A stretch of DNA of 64,000 nucleotides from Sphingomonas cremea (GCF_021502585.1 NZ_JAKFGM010000003.1:1-64000); one strand, 5' to 3'; shown: positions 25,655 to 34,437, counted from the first letter of the stretch. Numbers and translations: made by a program. Notes: generated by a model not told the origin, from the sequence alone.

Positions 25655-25711
25655 CTTCGCTGGCCGTTCGCCATTTCGCAGCGCCAAACCCTTGCAGGCA
25701 CTGGGCGTAGG

Positions 25712-26713
25712 TCAGTCCCCTGAAATCTTCGGCTTGCCCACGTCCCCCTGGCCGACGGTGCGGCCGGCCATCTCCAGCATGCGCTCCAAGGGGATACGCG
25801 CCTTCGCCATGACCTCTGGCGATAGCTCGATTCTCGGCTGGAGGTCGCGAAGGGCCAGGTAAAGCTTCTCGAGCGTATTCAGCGCCATATAGGGGCACAT
25901 GTTGCAGTTGCAGTTGCCGTCGCCGCCAGGGACCCCGATGAACGTCTTGTCCGGCGCCGCCTTTTCCATCTGGTGAATGATGTGCGGTTCGGTCGCGACG
26001 AGGATAGTCTGCGACGGGCTATTGATCGCGAAATCGAGGATCGACTTGGTCGAGCCGACATGGTCGGCGTGCTCGATGATATGCGGCGGGCATTCGGGAT
26101 GCGCCGCAACCGGCGCGCCGGGATGCTCGGCCTTCAGTTTCAAGAGCTCGGTCTCGCTGAACGCCTGATGGACGATGCAAATGCCCGGCCACAGCAGCAT
26201 GTCGCGCCCGGTCTTGCGCGCAAGGTAGCCGCCCAGATGCCGGTCGGGCCCGAAAATGATCTTCTGGTCCTTCGGAATCTGCTTGAGGATCACATCGGCG
26301 CTGCTGCTTGTCACGATGATGTCGCTGAGCGCTTTTACCGCCGCCGAGCAGTTGATGTAGGTCAGCGCAATATGGTCTGGATGAGCCTCGCGGAACGCCT
26401 TGAACTGGTCGGGCGGGCAGCTGTCTTCCAATGAGCAGCCGGCGTCCATATCGGGCAGGACGACGATCTTCTCGGGCGACAATATCTTCGCCGTCTCGGC
26501 CATGAAGCGGACGCCGCAGAATGCAATGACATCGGCATCCGTGGCGGCCGCCTTGCGCGAGAGGTCAAGGCTGTCGCCGACGAAATCGGCGAGATCCTGG
26601 ATCTCGGGCTTCTGATAATAGTGCGCCAGGATGACCGCATTGCGCTCCTTCTTGAGGCGCTGAATCTCGCTAAGGAGATCAAGCCCCTTAAGGCTCTGGG
26701 TCTGGGCGGTCAT
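25712..26713 (-). CDS. nadA: Quinolinate synthase NadA
   Basis: 333 residues. Condenses iminoaspartate with dihydroxyacetone phosphate to quinolinate in NAD synthesis; carries a 4Fe-4S cluster. Family motifs are HYYQKPEIQDLADFVGDSL, the GC of MDAGCSLEDSC, NCSAAVKAL, HPECPP and CNMCPYMALNTLEKL, giving the three cluster cysteines. nadB and nadC are not in the window. The downstream DUF4230 gene lies upstream of it on the same strand (18-base gap), so they may share a transcript. Confidence 0.95.
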   Translation of the reverse strand: MTAQTQSLKGLDLLSEIQRLKKERNAVILAHYYQKPEIQDLADFVGDSLDLSRKAAATDADVIAFCGVRFMAETAKILSPEKIVVLPDMDAGCSLEDSCPPDQFKAFREAHPDHIALTYINCSAAVKALSDIIVTSSSADVILKQIPKDQKIIFGPDRHLGGYLARKTGRDMLLWPGICIVHQAFSETELLKLKAEHPGAPVAAHPECPPHIIEHADHVGSTKSILDFAINSPSQTILVATEPHIIHQMEKAAPDKTFIGVPGGDGNCNCNMCPYMALNTLEKLYLALRDLQPRIELSPEVMAKARIPLERMLEMAGRTVGQGDVGKPKISGD

Positions 26714-26731
26714 GGCGAAACGTCCTTACAA

Positions 26732-27451
26732 TCAGCGGCGCGCCTGTGCGTCTTCTAGCACATCGTTATAGGCACGGCTGCGGTCAAGTGGCTCGGTAAC
26801 CGGGGTACCGTCACTTGCATAGCGCGCAATCACCTTGGCGCTGTCGAAACCCGCGGCCTGGAGCGGTAGTGCAAAGCTACGCTCCATCGCCTGCCGGCCG
26901 GCCTCACGGGCGAGGCGCATGGGTACCGGCGAAGCGGCCTGCTTCCGCAAGTCAGCGACTGCTCGCGCGCGGTTGTTGCGATCGAGCGCCTGGTCGGCGT
27001 CGGTAACGACACTCAGCACCCCGCCCTCGCCATATTCGCGCGCCGCGGCGAGATCGACTTCGGGTCCCGCAATCTCGATTTCGGGGAGCGTGACGTTGAG
27101 CGTGTTGCTGGCCGCGTCCCACTTCACATCGTCCGGCCCGAGCTGGGCCAGGTCGAGTTCGTAGCGAACGTCTCCCGGTAGAATTAAGGTGCGCTCGGAA
27201 CTTACAAGGCCGCCGAGCCTTTCCTGCCTGCTGCTGACCACCGAAACATAGCGCGCGACAAAGGGGACCAGCCGATTTTGTGCACGCATCGATTGCAGCG
27301 CGGACGACGCGACGGTTTCCGGATCGGGCCCGCCGAATAGGCGCTTGCCGATGTCGAGCGCGCCGCCAACGACCAGGCCAAGCAGCAATGCGACCACAAC
27401 TGCCGCGATTGCGAGGGGACGATTCAGCCGGATTCCGCTGTCTTCATCCAT
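26732..27451 (-). CDS. DUF4230 membrane-anchored protein
   Basis: 239 residues. One N-terminal membrane helix (LAIAAVVVALLLGLVVGGAL) anchors a soluble DUF4230 domain: ALQSMRAQNRLVPFVARYV, LILPGDVRYELDLAQL, and VTLPEIEIAGPEVD. The family function is not established. It overlaps the upstream metallo-hydrolase gene by 28 bases, so the two are coupled. Confidence 0.83.
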   Translation of the reverse strand: MDEDSGIRLNRPLAIAAVVVALLLGLVVGGALDIGKRLFGGPDPETVASSALQSMRAQNRLVPFVARYVSVVSSRQERLGGLVSSERTLILPGDVRYELDLAQLGPDDVKWDAASNTLNVTLPEIEIAGPEVDLAAAREYGEGGVLSVVTDADQALDRNNRARAVADLRKQAASPVPMRLAREAGRQAMERSFALPLQAAGFDSAKVIARYASDGTPVTEPLDRSRAYNDVLEDAQARR

Positions 27452-28317
27452 TTCTCACCCTCCCCTGCTTCAACGAGCCCCCGCGTCTGAAGGTCCAGCA
27501 AATGTGCATAGACCGAACCGCCCGCAGCGGGAACGAGCCGTTGATCCAGGCCGGGATAGGCGCTTGAGACGATGTCGGGAATGTCTCGCGGGCGTTCGGC
27601 AACAAGCCTCAATATCTGCCGCTCGCGCTGCCTCCGGTGGCCGATCATGCCTCTTACCAGCTGCGCGGGCTTGGTTACGGCCGGGCCGTGTGCGGGGTAA
27701 TATATCCGGTCGCCGCGCTGTCGGAGCACGTCGAGGCTTTTCATATAGGCCGCCATGTCACCGTCCGGTGGAACGACGACAGTCGTCGACCAACCCATGA
27801 CATGATCCCCGGTAAACAGCGCGTCACCATAGGCGAAGCAGAGATGATTGCTGGTGTGGCCCGGCGTTGCCACTGCCAATAGCCGCTTTCCGTTATCGAA
27901 ATCGATCGTCTCGCCGTCGGCCAGGATCCGATCCGGCGCATAATCCTTGTCGAAACTCGCATCGGCGCGCGGGCCGATGCTTTCCAGCGCAAGTGGAGCG
28001 CAACCGATGATCGGTGCCCCGGTTGCTTCTTTCAGCGCGCGGCTGGCCGGCGAATGATCCCGGTGGGTATGCGTGCAAGCGATGGCCGCGAGCGGACGGC
28101 CATCCAGTGCATCCAGTATTGCGTCTACATGCTGCGGTAAATCGGGGCCCGGATCGATGGCCACCAACTCGCTCTCACCGACCAGATAGGTTTGCGTTCC
28201 AAAATAGGTGAAGGGCGAAGGATTGCGTGCGAGCAGCCGAACGGCCCCCGGTTCAAGCGGCTCGGCGATGGCGTAGGGTGCGTCCACGCTTGAGGCTGTG
28301 CCACGAGCCGCTCGCAC
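27424..28317 (-). CDS. Metallo-beta-lactamase-fold hydrolase (LACTB2-like)
   Basis: 297 residues. The zinc motif THTHRDHSPAS is at about residues 92-102, with later ligands in GHTSNHL and FTGDHVMGW, and a C-terminal winged-helix-like domain (DIPDIVSSAYPGLDQRLV). It resembles LACTB2/RNase-Z-side hydrolases with a helical C-terminal domain. The frame opens at a GTG (28317) without a good ribosome-binding site, so the start may be later, for example GTG 28287. Confidence 0.85.
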   Translation of the reverse strand: MRAARGTASSVDAPYAIAEPLEPGAVRLLARNPSPFTYFGTQTYLVGESELVAIDPGPDLPQHVDAILDALDGRPLAAIACTHTHRDHSPASRALKEATGAPIIGCAPLALESIGPRADASFDKDYAPDRILADGETIDFDNGKRLLAVATPGHTSNHLCFAYGDALFTGDHVMGWSTTVVVPPDGDMAAYMKSLDVLRQRGDRIYYPAHGPAVTKPAQLVRGMIGHRRQRERQILRLVAERPRDIPDIVSSAYPGLDQRLVPAAGGSVYAHLLDLQTRGLVEAGEGEKWMKTAESG

Positions 28318-28338
28318 ATGGCAACAAAGGGGCGCCCG

Positions 28339-29133
28339 CTAGCAGCGCAGCCGATATGGCCCGAGAGTTTCGACGAGCTGGTTCGAACGCAGAATCTGAA
28401 TCTCGACCTTGCTGGAAGACACGCCCAGGCAGAGCCGCTCGGGTAGCTTGTATCGGATCGATTGGCCCTGCCGCATGGCCGCCAATGCGACCTCACCCCT
28501 CATATCGCCCCGGCGAAGAAAGCGCAGGACGGTGCCGCTGGATATGTCCTCGTCGGCGTGGACGGAAAGCCGCGTGTCCTTTTCCAGCACCATGCATGGA
28601 TTGCCCTCGCCATCCTCGCCGGCGTCCAGGCATCGGATCGACAGGCTCGGCTTGGAAAGCGATTTGGCGGTCGACGTCGCCATTTTCGGCGGCGCAGAAA
28701 TCGGAGGCGTCGATTGGGGCGCCGGAAGCACGGCCTGTTCCGGCTGCTGAGCGGTCAAAGGCGCAGGCACAGCGGGCGCGGATTTCACCGCATCGGTTCC
28801 GGATAGGCTTTTGGCAATTTCGGCGTCGAGTTCGGCGGCGATCTTTGCCTTGCTCTCCTGTGAAATGTCGGGATGCGCGGCGATCTTCGCCTTCGCATCT
28901 TGCAGGGTCCTCACCCAGCTGGCCTGGTCGGCCTCCTTGGCCGAGCAGAGCTTCAGCTTGGTCAGGCGCTTTTGGCCGTCCTTTTCAATTTCGACGCTAG
29001 TCTCGAATTTGCGGGCGCCGCAATCCGCTACGATCGCTGCTGCAGTGGTGTCAGGCGACTGCGCGCTATTATCGGTGGCCGAGCCTTGCACCAACGCAAG
29101 TGCAGCCGCGAGATTGATCAGCAACAAGTTCAT
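28339..29133 (-). CDS. Hypothetical exported protein with acidic/proline linker
   Basis: 264 residues. Short signal (MNLLLINLAAALALVQGSA), then a Cys-containing region (ADCGARKFETS and KLCSAKEADQ), a helical stretch (KAKIAAELDAEIAKSL) and a Pro/Ala-rich linker. The C-terminal domain has KPSLSIRCLDAGEDG and KVEIQILRSNQLVETLG. The ATG at 29133 with AAAGGA six bases upstream is chosen over the longer frame from 29217. No family recognised. Confidence 0.7.
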   Translation of the reverse strand: MNLLLINLAAALALVQGSATDNSAQSPDTTAAAIVADCGARKFETSVEIEKDGQKRLTKLKLCSAKEADQASWVRTLQDAKAKIAAHPDISQESKAKIAAELDAEIAKSLSGTDAVKSAPAVPAPLTAQQPEQAVLPAPQSTPPISAPPKMATSTAKSLSKPSLSIRCLDAGEDGEGNPCMVLEKDTRLSVHADEDISSGTVLRFLRRGDMRGEVALAAMRQGQSIRYKLPERLCLGVSSSKVEIQILRSNQLVETLGPYRLRC

Positions 29134-29434
29134 CTTTGTCCTTTGGCTTTTACCCGAACGCGGCAAAGGCTGACATGCCTTGAGCAAGGGCTTAGCCGAT
29201 GGTCGGACTTCGACCAAGGCTGGTGCAAGCGCGGAAGAAGCCCAGCGGACAAAAGTCGCGACGCAGGCAATGATCTCGCGGTAAACTCAGCTAAGCTGCC
29301 GTTCCATCCGCTGATCCCAGCTGAACTTAAGCACTCTCAAAAATGGGGCGTCCCAGGCAGCCTCCCTGCCCGGGACGCCCCGGCCACGCAAAGCGCCATC
29401 GAAATGGCAATCGCCCTGCGCCGCTTCGAGCTTG
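29134..29434. other. 301-base intergenic region
   Basis: No convincing gene on either strand. It holds the terminator of the M56 gene (29340-29381) and the presumed promoter of the minus-strand gene ending at 28339. Nothing else stands out. Confidence 0.6.
29340..29381 (-). terminator. Rho-independent terminator after the M56 protease gene
   Basis: GGGGCGTCCC (29345-29354) pairs with GGGACGCCCC (29372-29381), and on the minus strand the stem is followed by ATTTTTGAG. It lies 54 bases after the M56 stop. Confidence 0.85.
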
Positions 29435-30949
29435 TCAGTCGCCCTGGTCGAGTGCCTCCAGCCGGTCCAGCTCAGCTTCGGCTGCGCGAACGCCTGCTTC
29501 AGCGGCGGCGATGCCCGCTTCAATCTGGCCACGATCGACTGAGGCGAGCGCATTGCGCTTGATCGCCTCGACATCGACATCCCCAATTCCCTTCAGCGAA
29601 TTACGGATTGTTGCCTTGATTTGCTCCGGATCCCTGCCGGACCGCCGGATATCGGCCGCGTGGGCGTCAATTTCCCTCATTGCCTCGGCGATGTCGGCTT
29701 GTGCTTCGGCAAGGTCGCGGCGCAGCTCGTCGCGGTCGAAATTGGCTTCGGCCATTGCTTCGCGAATCTCGCGCTGGATTTCCTCGCGGTCGATTCGACT
29801 ACGGCCAAGCTCATCGCGAGCCTCCGCGATCGAGCGATGTATGTCCGCCCTGTCTTCCGGCGTTAGATCGCTCCATGCCTTGGATTGTCCGTTGATCATG
29901 ATCGTTTCGCCACCGACGTGCAGTGGTTTGACCGGCCGGGGCGGAGCCGGTGCAACCGGAGCCGGAGCAACCGATGGGACTAAAGGATTGACGGGTTCCG
30001 GTGGCGTGGTTGGCACCGGAACGTCGACATAGTTGATCGCCCGGGACGCGGTCAGCGGCAGGGCGACCGCGACGGCGAGCACGACCATCATGCGACCGGC
30101 CAAGCGCCGGCCGGCGGTGGGATTAGTGAGCATGGATTTTAGCCTTCTGTGCAAGGTGTTGCGTCGATCAAGCGCGCTGGCGAACAGCAGCGCCCGTCCC
30201 GAAGCGGCCTTGGCGATCGCCCGGCCGTAATCGGCGCGATCATAGGCCTTGGCCTTGTCCAGCACCCGGGCATCGCACGCCGCTTCCTGATCGAAGCGAA
30301 AAGCAGCGTGTGCGACCCAGGCGAGCGGGTTGAACCACTGGAGGCAGAGGAGGACAAAGGCGAAAAGATTGGCGATAAGATCGCCCGAGCGATGGTGGGC
30401 AAGCTCATGTTCGAGCGCCAGTCGGCGCTCATAATCGTCATAAAGCCTCTCGAAATTTGCGGGCACGGCGATGACCCGATCGAAAATTCCGAAAGCGAGC
30501 GGACCGCTGACGTCAGGCGATCGCACGAGGCGAATCGAACCGATCCGGCCTATTTCGTCAGCCCCGGCAAGGATTGCCGAACGTTCCACGCGGAATGCGT
30601 TCATTCGGGCCACGAACAGGCCGAATGCGACGCATATCCAGATGGTCAGCAGCATCGTCGGCCAGCCACCCATCTGGTCGATCAATGACGTTTCGGGTGG
30701 TGCGATATTGGCAAGCAACATCGGTTCGACGCTGACCTGGGAGGTTATAAGCCTTGGCGAGACGGTCATGACCGCGGGGCGCTCGATAGTATGCGTGATC
30801 GTCGGCATCAGCAGCCGAGCCGCCGGAATCAGCCAAAGCCCATATGCGACGCGCGCGCCGAAGTGGCGACGGACGGGCTCCCTGATCAACAGGACCAGGA
30901 CAATCAGTCCGGAAGTCGCAAGCAACGTTCCCAGCAGCCAGTCGGTCAT
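29435..30949 (-). CDS. BlaR1-like M56 membrane metallopeptidase with coiled-coil tail
   Basis: 504 residues. Membrane helices at about 1-22, 33-50 and 100-116 flank the zinc-protease site: HELAH (181-185) with the third ligand in FDQEAACDARVL (Glu about 222). A further helix lies near 290-310. Beyond it, instead of the penicillin-binding sensor of true BlaR1, there is a Pro-rich spacer and about 150 residues of charged heptad-like repeats (DRADIHRSIAEAR, EREEIQREIREAM-like, EAQADIAEAMREID). The protein probably cleaves the BlaI-like repressor encoded by the overlapping upstream gene when it senses an unknown envelope signal. Confidence 0.88.
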   Translation of the reverse strand: MTDWLLGTLLATSGLIVLVLLIREPVRRHFGARVAYGLWLIPAARLLMPTITHTIERPAVMTVSPRLITSQVSVEPMLLANIAPPETSLIDQMGGWPTMLLTIWICVAFGLFVARMNAFRVERSAILAGADEIGRIGSIRLVRSPDVSGPLAFGIFDRVIAVPANFERLYDDYERRLALEHELAHHRSGDLIANLFAFVLLCLQWFNPLAWVAHAAFRFDQEAACDARVLDKAKAYDRADYGRAIAKAASGRALLFASALDRRNTLHRRLKSMLTNPTAGRRLAGRMMVVLAVAVALPLTASRAINYVDVPVPTTPPEPVNPLVPSVAPAPVAPAPPRPVKPLHVGGETIMINGQSKAWSDLTPEDRADIHRSIAEARDELGRSRIDREEIQREIREAMAEANFDRDELRRDLAEAQADIAEAMREIDAHAADIRRSGRDPEQIKATIRNSLKGIGDVDVEAIKRNALASVDRGQIEAGIAAAEAGVRAAEAELDRLEALDQGD

Positions 30950-31317
30950 GACTTAAGCTCCTTCAATAGCGCCTGGATCGCCGCGATATCCTCATCGTCG
31001 AGCCCATCCTCTTCGGCGAGGCGCGCAACCAGCGGCGATAGACGGCCACCGAACAATCGTTCGACGAACCGGCGGGATTCCTTGCCGACATACGCTTCGC
31101 GCTGGATCGCGGGGGAGTAAAGGAAGCGGCGCCCGTCCTCGCGGTGCGAAATGACGCCTTTGGCCGCAAGCCGGGACAACATCGTCTTGACCGTCGCCAA
31201 CGACCACCCGCGCGATACGTCAATCCGCTCGGCAACGTCGGCTGCGGTCAGCGGCTCGGCCGCCTCCCACAGCACTTCCATTACGTCCAGCTCGGCATCG
31301 CTAATGCGTTTGTCCAT
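30946..31317 (-). CDS. BlaI/MecI/CopY-family repressor
   Basis: 123 residues. The N-terminal winged helix (ISDAELDVMEVLWEAAEPLTAADVAERI) and the recognition part WSLATVKTMLSRLAAKGVISH are the family signature. The C-terminal dimerisation region ends EEDGLDDEDIAAIQALL. AAAGGGA lies before the ATG. It overlaps the M56 gene by 4 bases; the pair is a protease-controlled repressor system. No beta-lactamase gene is near, so the regulated target may be the pair itself and genes elsewhere. Confidence 0.92.
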   Translation of the reverse strand: MDKRISDAELDVMEVLWEAAEPLTAADVAERIDVSRGWSLATVKTMLSRLAAKGVISHREDGRRFLYSPAIQREAYVGKESRRFVERLFGGRLSPLVARLAEEDGLDDEDIAAIQALLKELKS

Positions 31318-31332
31318 CGGCGGTCCCTTTCG

Positions 31333-31368
31333 ACTACATCCGTAATCGAGTCGATTACAGTTGTAAAC
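31333..31368 (-). promoter_or_regulatory. Dyad operator/promoter of the BlaI-BlaR1-like operon
   Basis: Nested dyads precede the repressor gene: GTAATC (31342-31347) and GATTAC (31353-31358) form one inverted repeat, and TTACA-GT-TGTAA (31355-31366) forms another that fits the TACA/TGTA half-sites of BlaI-type operators. A minus-strand -35-like TTTACA falls inside. Autorepression is likely. Confidence 0.7.
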
Positions 31369-31483
31369 GGGCTCATTGGCATTTTTCTCGCTTGCCGGAA
31401 AAGCGTCGGAAATTTTTACGTTACGTGAGCGGCCGTTGAGCCGAGCCCGCTATTTTTTGCTAGAAAAACGCCAAAATTCGCAT

Positions 31484-31500
31484 TTGGCACACGGGTTGCA
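31484..31500 (+). promoter_or_regulatory. Sigma-54-type promoter candidate
   Basis: TTGGCAC (31484-31490), five bases, TTGCA (31496-31500): the GG and GC elements are exactly ten bases apart, as in -24/-12 promoters. It points to the right, where no gene lies, only a terminated short transcript candidate. Confidence 0.55.
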
Positions 31501-31510
31501 AAAGATATTG

Positions 31511-31590
31511 CGTCCACTTGGTTCCACGCCAACACAAAGGGGACGGCAAGAGCGGTTTTCTGGTCCCGCCTCGCCGTCCCCTTTTAGTTT
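31511..31590 (+). ncRNA. Candidate sigma-54-driven small RNA (about 75-80 nt)
   Basis: Starting about 12 bases after the -12 element, the sequence contains no ORF. It ends in a strong terminator: AAAGGGGACGGC (31536-31547) pairs with GCCGTCCCCTTT (31573-31584) around a short inner GCGG/CCGC hairpin, followed by TTTTAGTTTTAG. The same hairpin could serve the grxD gene from the other side, so a function as RNA is only a candidate. Confidence 0.45.
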
Positions 31591-31608
31591 TAGCACTGTT
31601 TCGGGGCG

Positions 31609-31638
31609 CTCCCTCCCCAACCCCTGTCGGGGAGGGAG
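31609..31638 (-). terminator. Hairpin after grxD
   Basis: CTCCCTCCCC (31609-31618) pairs with GGGGAGGGAG (31629-31638), just downstream of the grxD stop on the minus strand. It has no U tract. Confidence 0.45.
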
Positions 31639-31641
31639 TCG

Positions 31642-31956
31642 TTACGCCTCTGCCTTGACCAGCTGCTGCAGTTCGCCGCTTTCAAACATCTCCATCATGA
31701 TGTCCGATCCGCCAACGAATTCACCCTTCACATAGAGCTGGGGGATGGTCGGCCAGTCCGAATAATCCTTGATGCCGTTCCGGATTTCCTGATCCTGAAG
31801 AACGTCGACCGTCTCGAACGGAACGCCCAAATGGTCGAGGATCGCTACTGCCCGGCTGGAAAATCCGCATTGGGGAAAGAGCGTGCTGCCTTTCATGAAC
31901 AGCACCACGTCGTTGCTCTTCACAAGCGCGTCGATGCGCTCCTTTACATCACTCAT
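31642..31956 (-). CDS. grxD: Monothiol glutaredoxin 4 (Grx4/GrxD)
   Basis: 104 residues, one glutaredoxin domain with the CGFS active site ([14 protein letters not shown], Cys about residue 28). Binds a bridging 2Fe-2S cluster with glutathione and pairs with BolA-type proteins in iron-sulfur trafficking and iron sensing. The bolA gene overlaps its start by 4 bases (31953-31956). The usual alphaproteobacterial order is seen here. Confidence 0.96.
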   Translation of the reverse strand: MSDVKERIDALVKSNDVVLFMKGSTLFPQCGFSSRAVAILDHLGVPFETVDVLQDQEIRNGIKDYSDWPTIPQLYVKGEFVGGSDIMMEMFESGELQQLVKAEA

Positions 31957-32198
31957 TCATGGTCTCCCGAGGGCACTGCCGTTTCGAGCTGCAGTGCATG
32001 AAGCTCGCCCCCCATACGCCCGCCAAGCGCCTTGTACACCAGCTGGTGCTGGCGAACCCGGCTCATCCCGGCAAAGCTCGCCGAAACGATCCGCGCCGAA
32101 TAATGATCGCCGTCGCCCGCCAAGTCGCGTATTTCGACCGCCGCGTCCGGCAATGCGGCACGGATCAGCGCTTCGATTTCGTCCGCTGCCATTGGCAT
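31953..32198 (-). CDS. BolA-family protein
   Basis: 81 residues. The BolA fold signature: [19 protein letters not shown], then [33 protein letters not shown] (His residues typical of cluster-binding BolA proteins). It binds monothiol glutaredoxin, here encoded by the overlapping next gene. The start is at ATG 32198 or ATG 32192; neither has a strong binding site. DUF1476 lies 5 bases upstream. Confidence 0.92.
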   Translation of the reverse strand: MPMAADEIEALIRAALPDAAVEIRDLAGDGDHYSARIVSASFAGMSRVRQHQLVYKALGGRMGGELHALQLETAVPSGDHE

Positions 32199-32203
32199 AA
32201 TGG

Positions 32204-32530
32204 CTATTTCATCGATTCGATGAGTTGCCGCCGCGCCTCGACCAGCTTGTGGCCAAGCGCTTCGCGGATCCGGTCTTCCTCGATTTCGACCCCAGCGGCG
32301 GTGAGGTCGCCGAAAATCTTGCGAATGACGTCCTCGTCCCCGGCTTCTTCGAAATCGGCACGAACCACATCCATTGCATAGGGGCCGGTCTCGGCCTCCG
32401 ACAGGCCCATCAGACGCGCGGCCCATTCGCCCAGCAGCCGGTTGCGGCGGGCGATAACGCGAAATTGCATTTCCTCGTCCCGTGCGAATTTGGCTTCAAA
32501 GGCGCGCTCACGATCGTCGAATTGAGTCAT
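32204..32530 (-). CDS. DUF1476 protein, zeta-type inhibitor of the F1-ATPase
   Basis: 108 residues, start MTQFDDRERAFEAKFARDEEM. The family is the zeta subunit of alphaproteobacterial F1FO-ATP synthases, an inhibitor of ATP hydrolysis in Paracoccus; not every homologue inhibits. The acidic four-helix pattern (FRVIARRNRLLGEWAARLMG, DVIRKIFGDLTAAGVEI) is typical. It precedes bolA by 5 bases, the common order in sphingomonads. Confidence 0.92.
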   Translation of the reverse strand: MTQFDDRERAFEAKFARDEEMQFRVIARRNRLLGEWAARLMGLSEAETGPYAMDVVRADFEEAGDEDVIRKIFGDLTAAGVEIEEDRIREALGHKLVEARRQLIESMK

Positions 32531-32617
32531 TACAAAAATCCTGCTGTTCGGGCCGTGAAATAGGCGTTGATGCGCCCGCCGTCCAGCGGCGGGCCGCCAT
32601 GGCTTCGGCCTCGCGGC

Positions 32618-33616
32618 CTAGTCGAGCGTCACGACCACCTTGCCGATGACCTTGCGCGCGGCCAAGGCGGCGATCGCGTCGCCGCCGCGTTCAAAAGGAT
32701 AAGTGGCGCTGACGCGGGGGCTGATCTTGCCTACTTCCCATAAGCGGAAAAGTTCGGCGACATGGGTCGCATTGGCCTTTGGATCGCGTGCGGCAAAAGC
32801 GCCCCAGAAGACCCCGCAAACGTCGCAGCTTTTGAGCAAGGTCAGGTTTAGCGGTAGCTTCGGGATGCCCGCGGGAAAACCGACCACGAGATAGCGGCCT
32901 TCCCAGGCGATGCTTCGCAGCGCCGGCTCGGCATAATCGCCGCCGACCGGATCATAAATTACGTCCGCTCCGCTGGGTCCAACCGCATCCTTGAACTGCT
33001 GGGCAAGCGCCTTCTGCCCGTCCCTGTCGAACGGCCCCGGCGGATAGACGATTGCGTCGTCGGCACCAGCTTCGCGCGCCGCGGCCGCCTTTTCCTCGGT
33101 CGAGACTGCGGCGATTACCCGAGCCCCTCGAGCCTTGCCGAGCTCGATCGCAGCCAAACCGACGCCGCCCGCCGCCCCGAGCACGAGCAATGTCTGCCCG
33201 GCCTTCAACCGTCCCCGGTCATAGAGCGCGTGGATCGACGTCGCGTAGGTCAGCAAAAGCGCCGCGCCATCGGTGACGGTTCGGCCCTCTGGCAGCGGAA
33301 TTGCGGCCTTTGCCGGAAGGGCGATTTTCTCCGCCAGCCCACCATGGCCGACGACCGCGATCAGCCGATCTCCCGGCTTCCAACCCTCGACCCCCTCACC
33401 CACCGATTCAACCTCGCCGGCGATCTCGCCGCCCGGTGCGAACGGACGCGGCGGTTTAAACTGATATTTGTTCTCGATGATCAATACGTCGGGATAGTTG
33501 ATCGCTGTTGCCCGCACGCGAACCAGCAGTTCCCCCGGCCCGGCGACCGGATCGGGGACCTCGGACAGCTGAAGCGTTTCCGGCCCACCGGGGGCATTTG
33601 AAAGGAGCGCCCTCAT
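32618..33616 (-). CDS. NADPH:quinone oxidoreductase-type zinc-free MDR dehydrogenase
   Basis: 332 residues. The GroES-like N-terminal part (residues 1-125) has no zinc cysteines. The Rossmann part has LVLGAAGGVGLAAIELGKARGA (about 149-170) and VGFPAGIPKLPLNL. The arrangement matches NADPH:quinone reductases or related enoyl reductases; the exact substrate is unknown. Overlaps the metallo-hydrolase gene by 4 bases and is the last gene of a six-gene operon. Confidence 0.88.
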   Translation of the reverse strand: MRALLSNAPGGPETLQLSEVPDPVAGPGELLVRVRATAINYPDVLIIENKYQFKPPRPFAPGGEIAGEVESVGEGVEGWKPGDRLIAVVGHGGLAEKIALPAKAAIPLPEGRTVTDGAALLLTYATSIHALYDRGRLKAGQTLLVLGAAGGVGLAAIELGKARGARVIAAVSTEEKAAAAREAGADDAIVYPPGPFDRDGQKALAQQFKDAVGPSGADVIYDPVGGDYAEPALRSIAWEGRYLVVGFPAGIPKLPLNLTLLKSCDVCGVFWGAFAARDPKANATHVAELFRLWEVGKISPRVSATYPFERGGDAIAALAARKVIGKVVVTLD

Positions 33617-34437
33617 TCGGCGGCCTTGGGGAACGCTGGCAGCTTGGCGACATCGGCCGGCTCATGTTGGATGATCACTCGGGCGTTCCAATGCTTGGCC
33701 AGCCGCTCGAACCGATCCATCGAGGCCAGGGTTTCCGCCCGGCTGGTGTTGAACGGAGGCACGCCCTTTATCGCCCGCGCTTCGGTCGAATGATAGAGAT
33801 CGCCGGAAAGAAGGACGTTGCCCGAAGCAAGCCTGACCAGCAGCGCCATATGATCCGGCGTATGGCCGGGCAGGTTCAATGCGACGACGCTTCCGTCCCC
33901 GAACATGTCAATATCGGCGCCGTGCATCAGCTGCAGCTTGGCGCCGTCGGCCCGCCAGGCCTGGAACGGGTCGTCCGTGCCCTTGGTCAGTTCAAAATCC
34001 CCCTTGCCGACAATTAGCTTGGCGCCGGGAAATTCACCCGCCTGCCCGGTGTGGTCGCGATGCATGTGGCTGATGCCGACAATGTCGACGTCCGCCGGTT
34101 TCAGGCCCAGCTTGGCAAGCTGTTCGACAACGGTCACATCCAGCGATGCAACCGCCGGGCCGCGATCGACGGACTTGCCCTTGAATGACGCAGGATATCC
34201 CGTGTCCCACAGCAAATAGTCGTCCCCGTGCCGGATCAGGTAGCAGCTGGCGACGACCTCCCGCGGGCCGGGCTTATATTCCAGCGTATCGGAGAAGAAG
34301 CTGTTGAAATCCTTGATCAGGATCTTTCCGCAATCCAGCCGCCAAAGCTGAAGCTTTGGTGCCTGTGCCGCCGCAGGGGCCGAAAGCATCAGCGCCAGAA
34401 CCGCCGAAATCCATTTCCTCATCTTCATCCCCATCAT
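33613..34437 (-). CDS. Exported metallo-beta-lactamase-fold hydrolase (AHL-lactonase-like)
   Basis: 274 residues. A signal peptide (MRKWISAVLALMLSAPAAAQA) precedes an MBL domain with HMHRDHTG (about 112-119), GHTPDHMAL and LSGDLYH zinc motifs. The branch with long CYLIRHGDDYLLWDTG start and the N-terminal loop is near quorum-quenching lactonases, but the periplasmic location and substrate are open. Translation starts at ATG 34437 inside the overlapping stop of the lipoprotein gene; internal ATGs at 34425 and 34422 may be used. Confidence 0.87.
   Translation of the reverse strand: MMGMKMRKWISAVLALMLSAPAAAQAPKLQLWRLDCGKILIKDFNSFFSDTLEYKPGPREVVASCYLIRHGDDYLLWDTGYPASFKGKSVDRGPAVASLDVTVVEQLAKLGLKPADVDIVGISHMHRDHTGQAGEFPGAKLIVGKGDFELTKGTDDPFQAWRADGAKLQLMHGADIDMFGDGSVVALNLPGHTPDHMALLVRLASGNVLLSGDLYHSTEARAIKGVPPFNTSRAETLASMDRFERLAKHWNARVIIQHEPADVAKLPAFPKAAE

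Noticed and set aside
31376-31735. 119-codon plus-strand frame across the grxD terminator
   Set aside because: Runs through the terminator hairpins and opposite grxD; low-quality composition.
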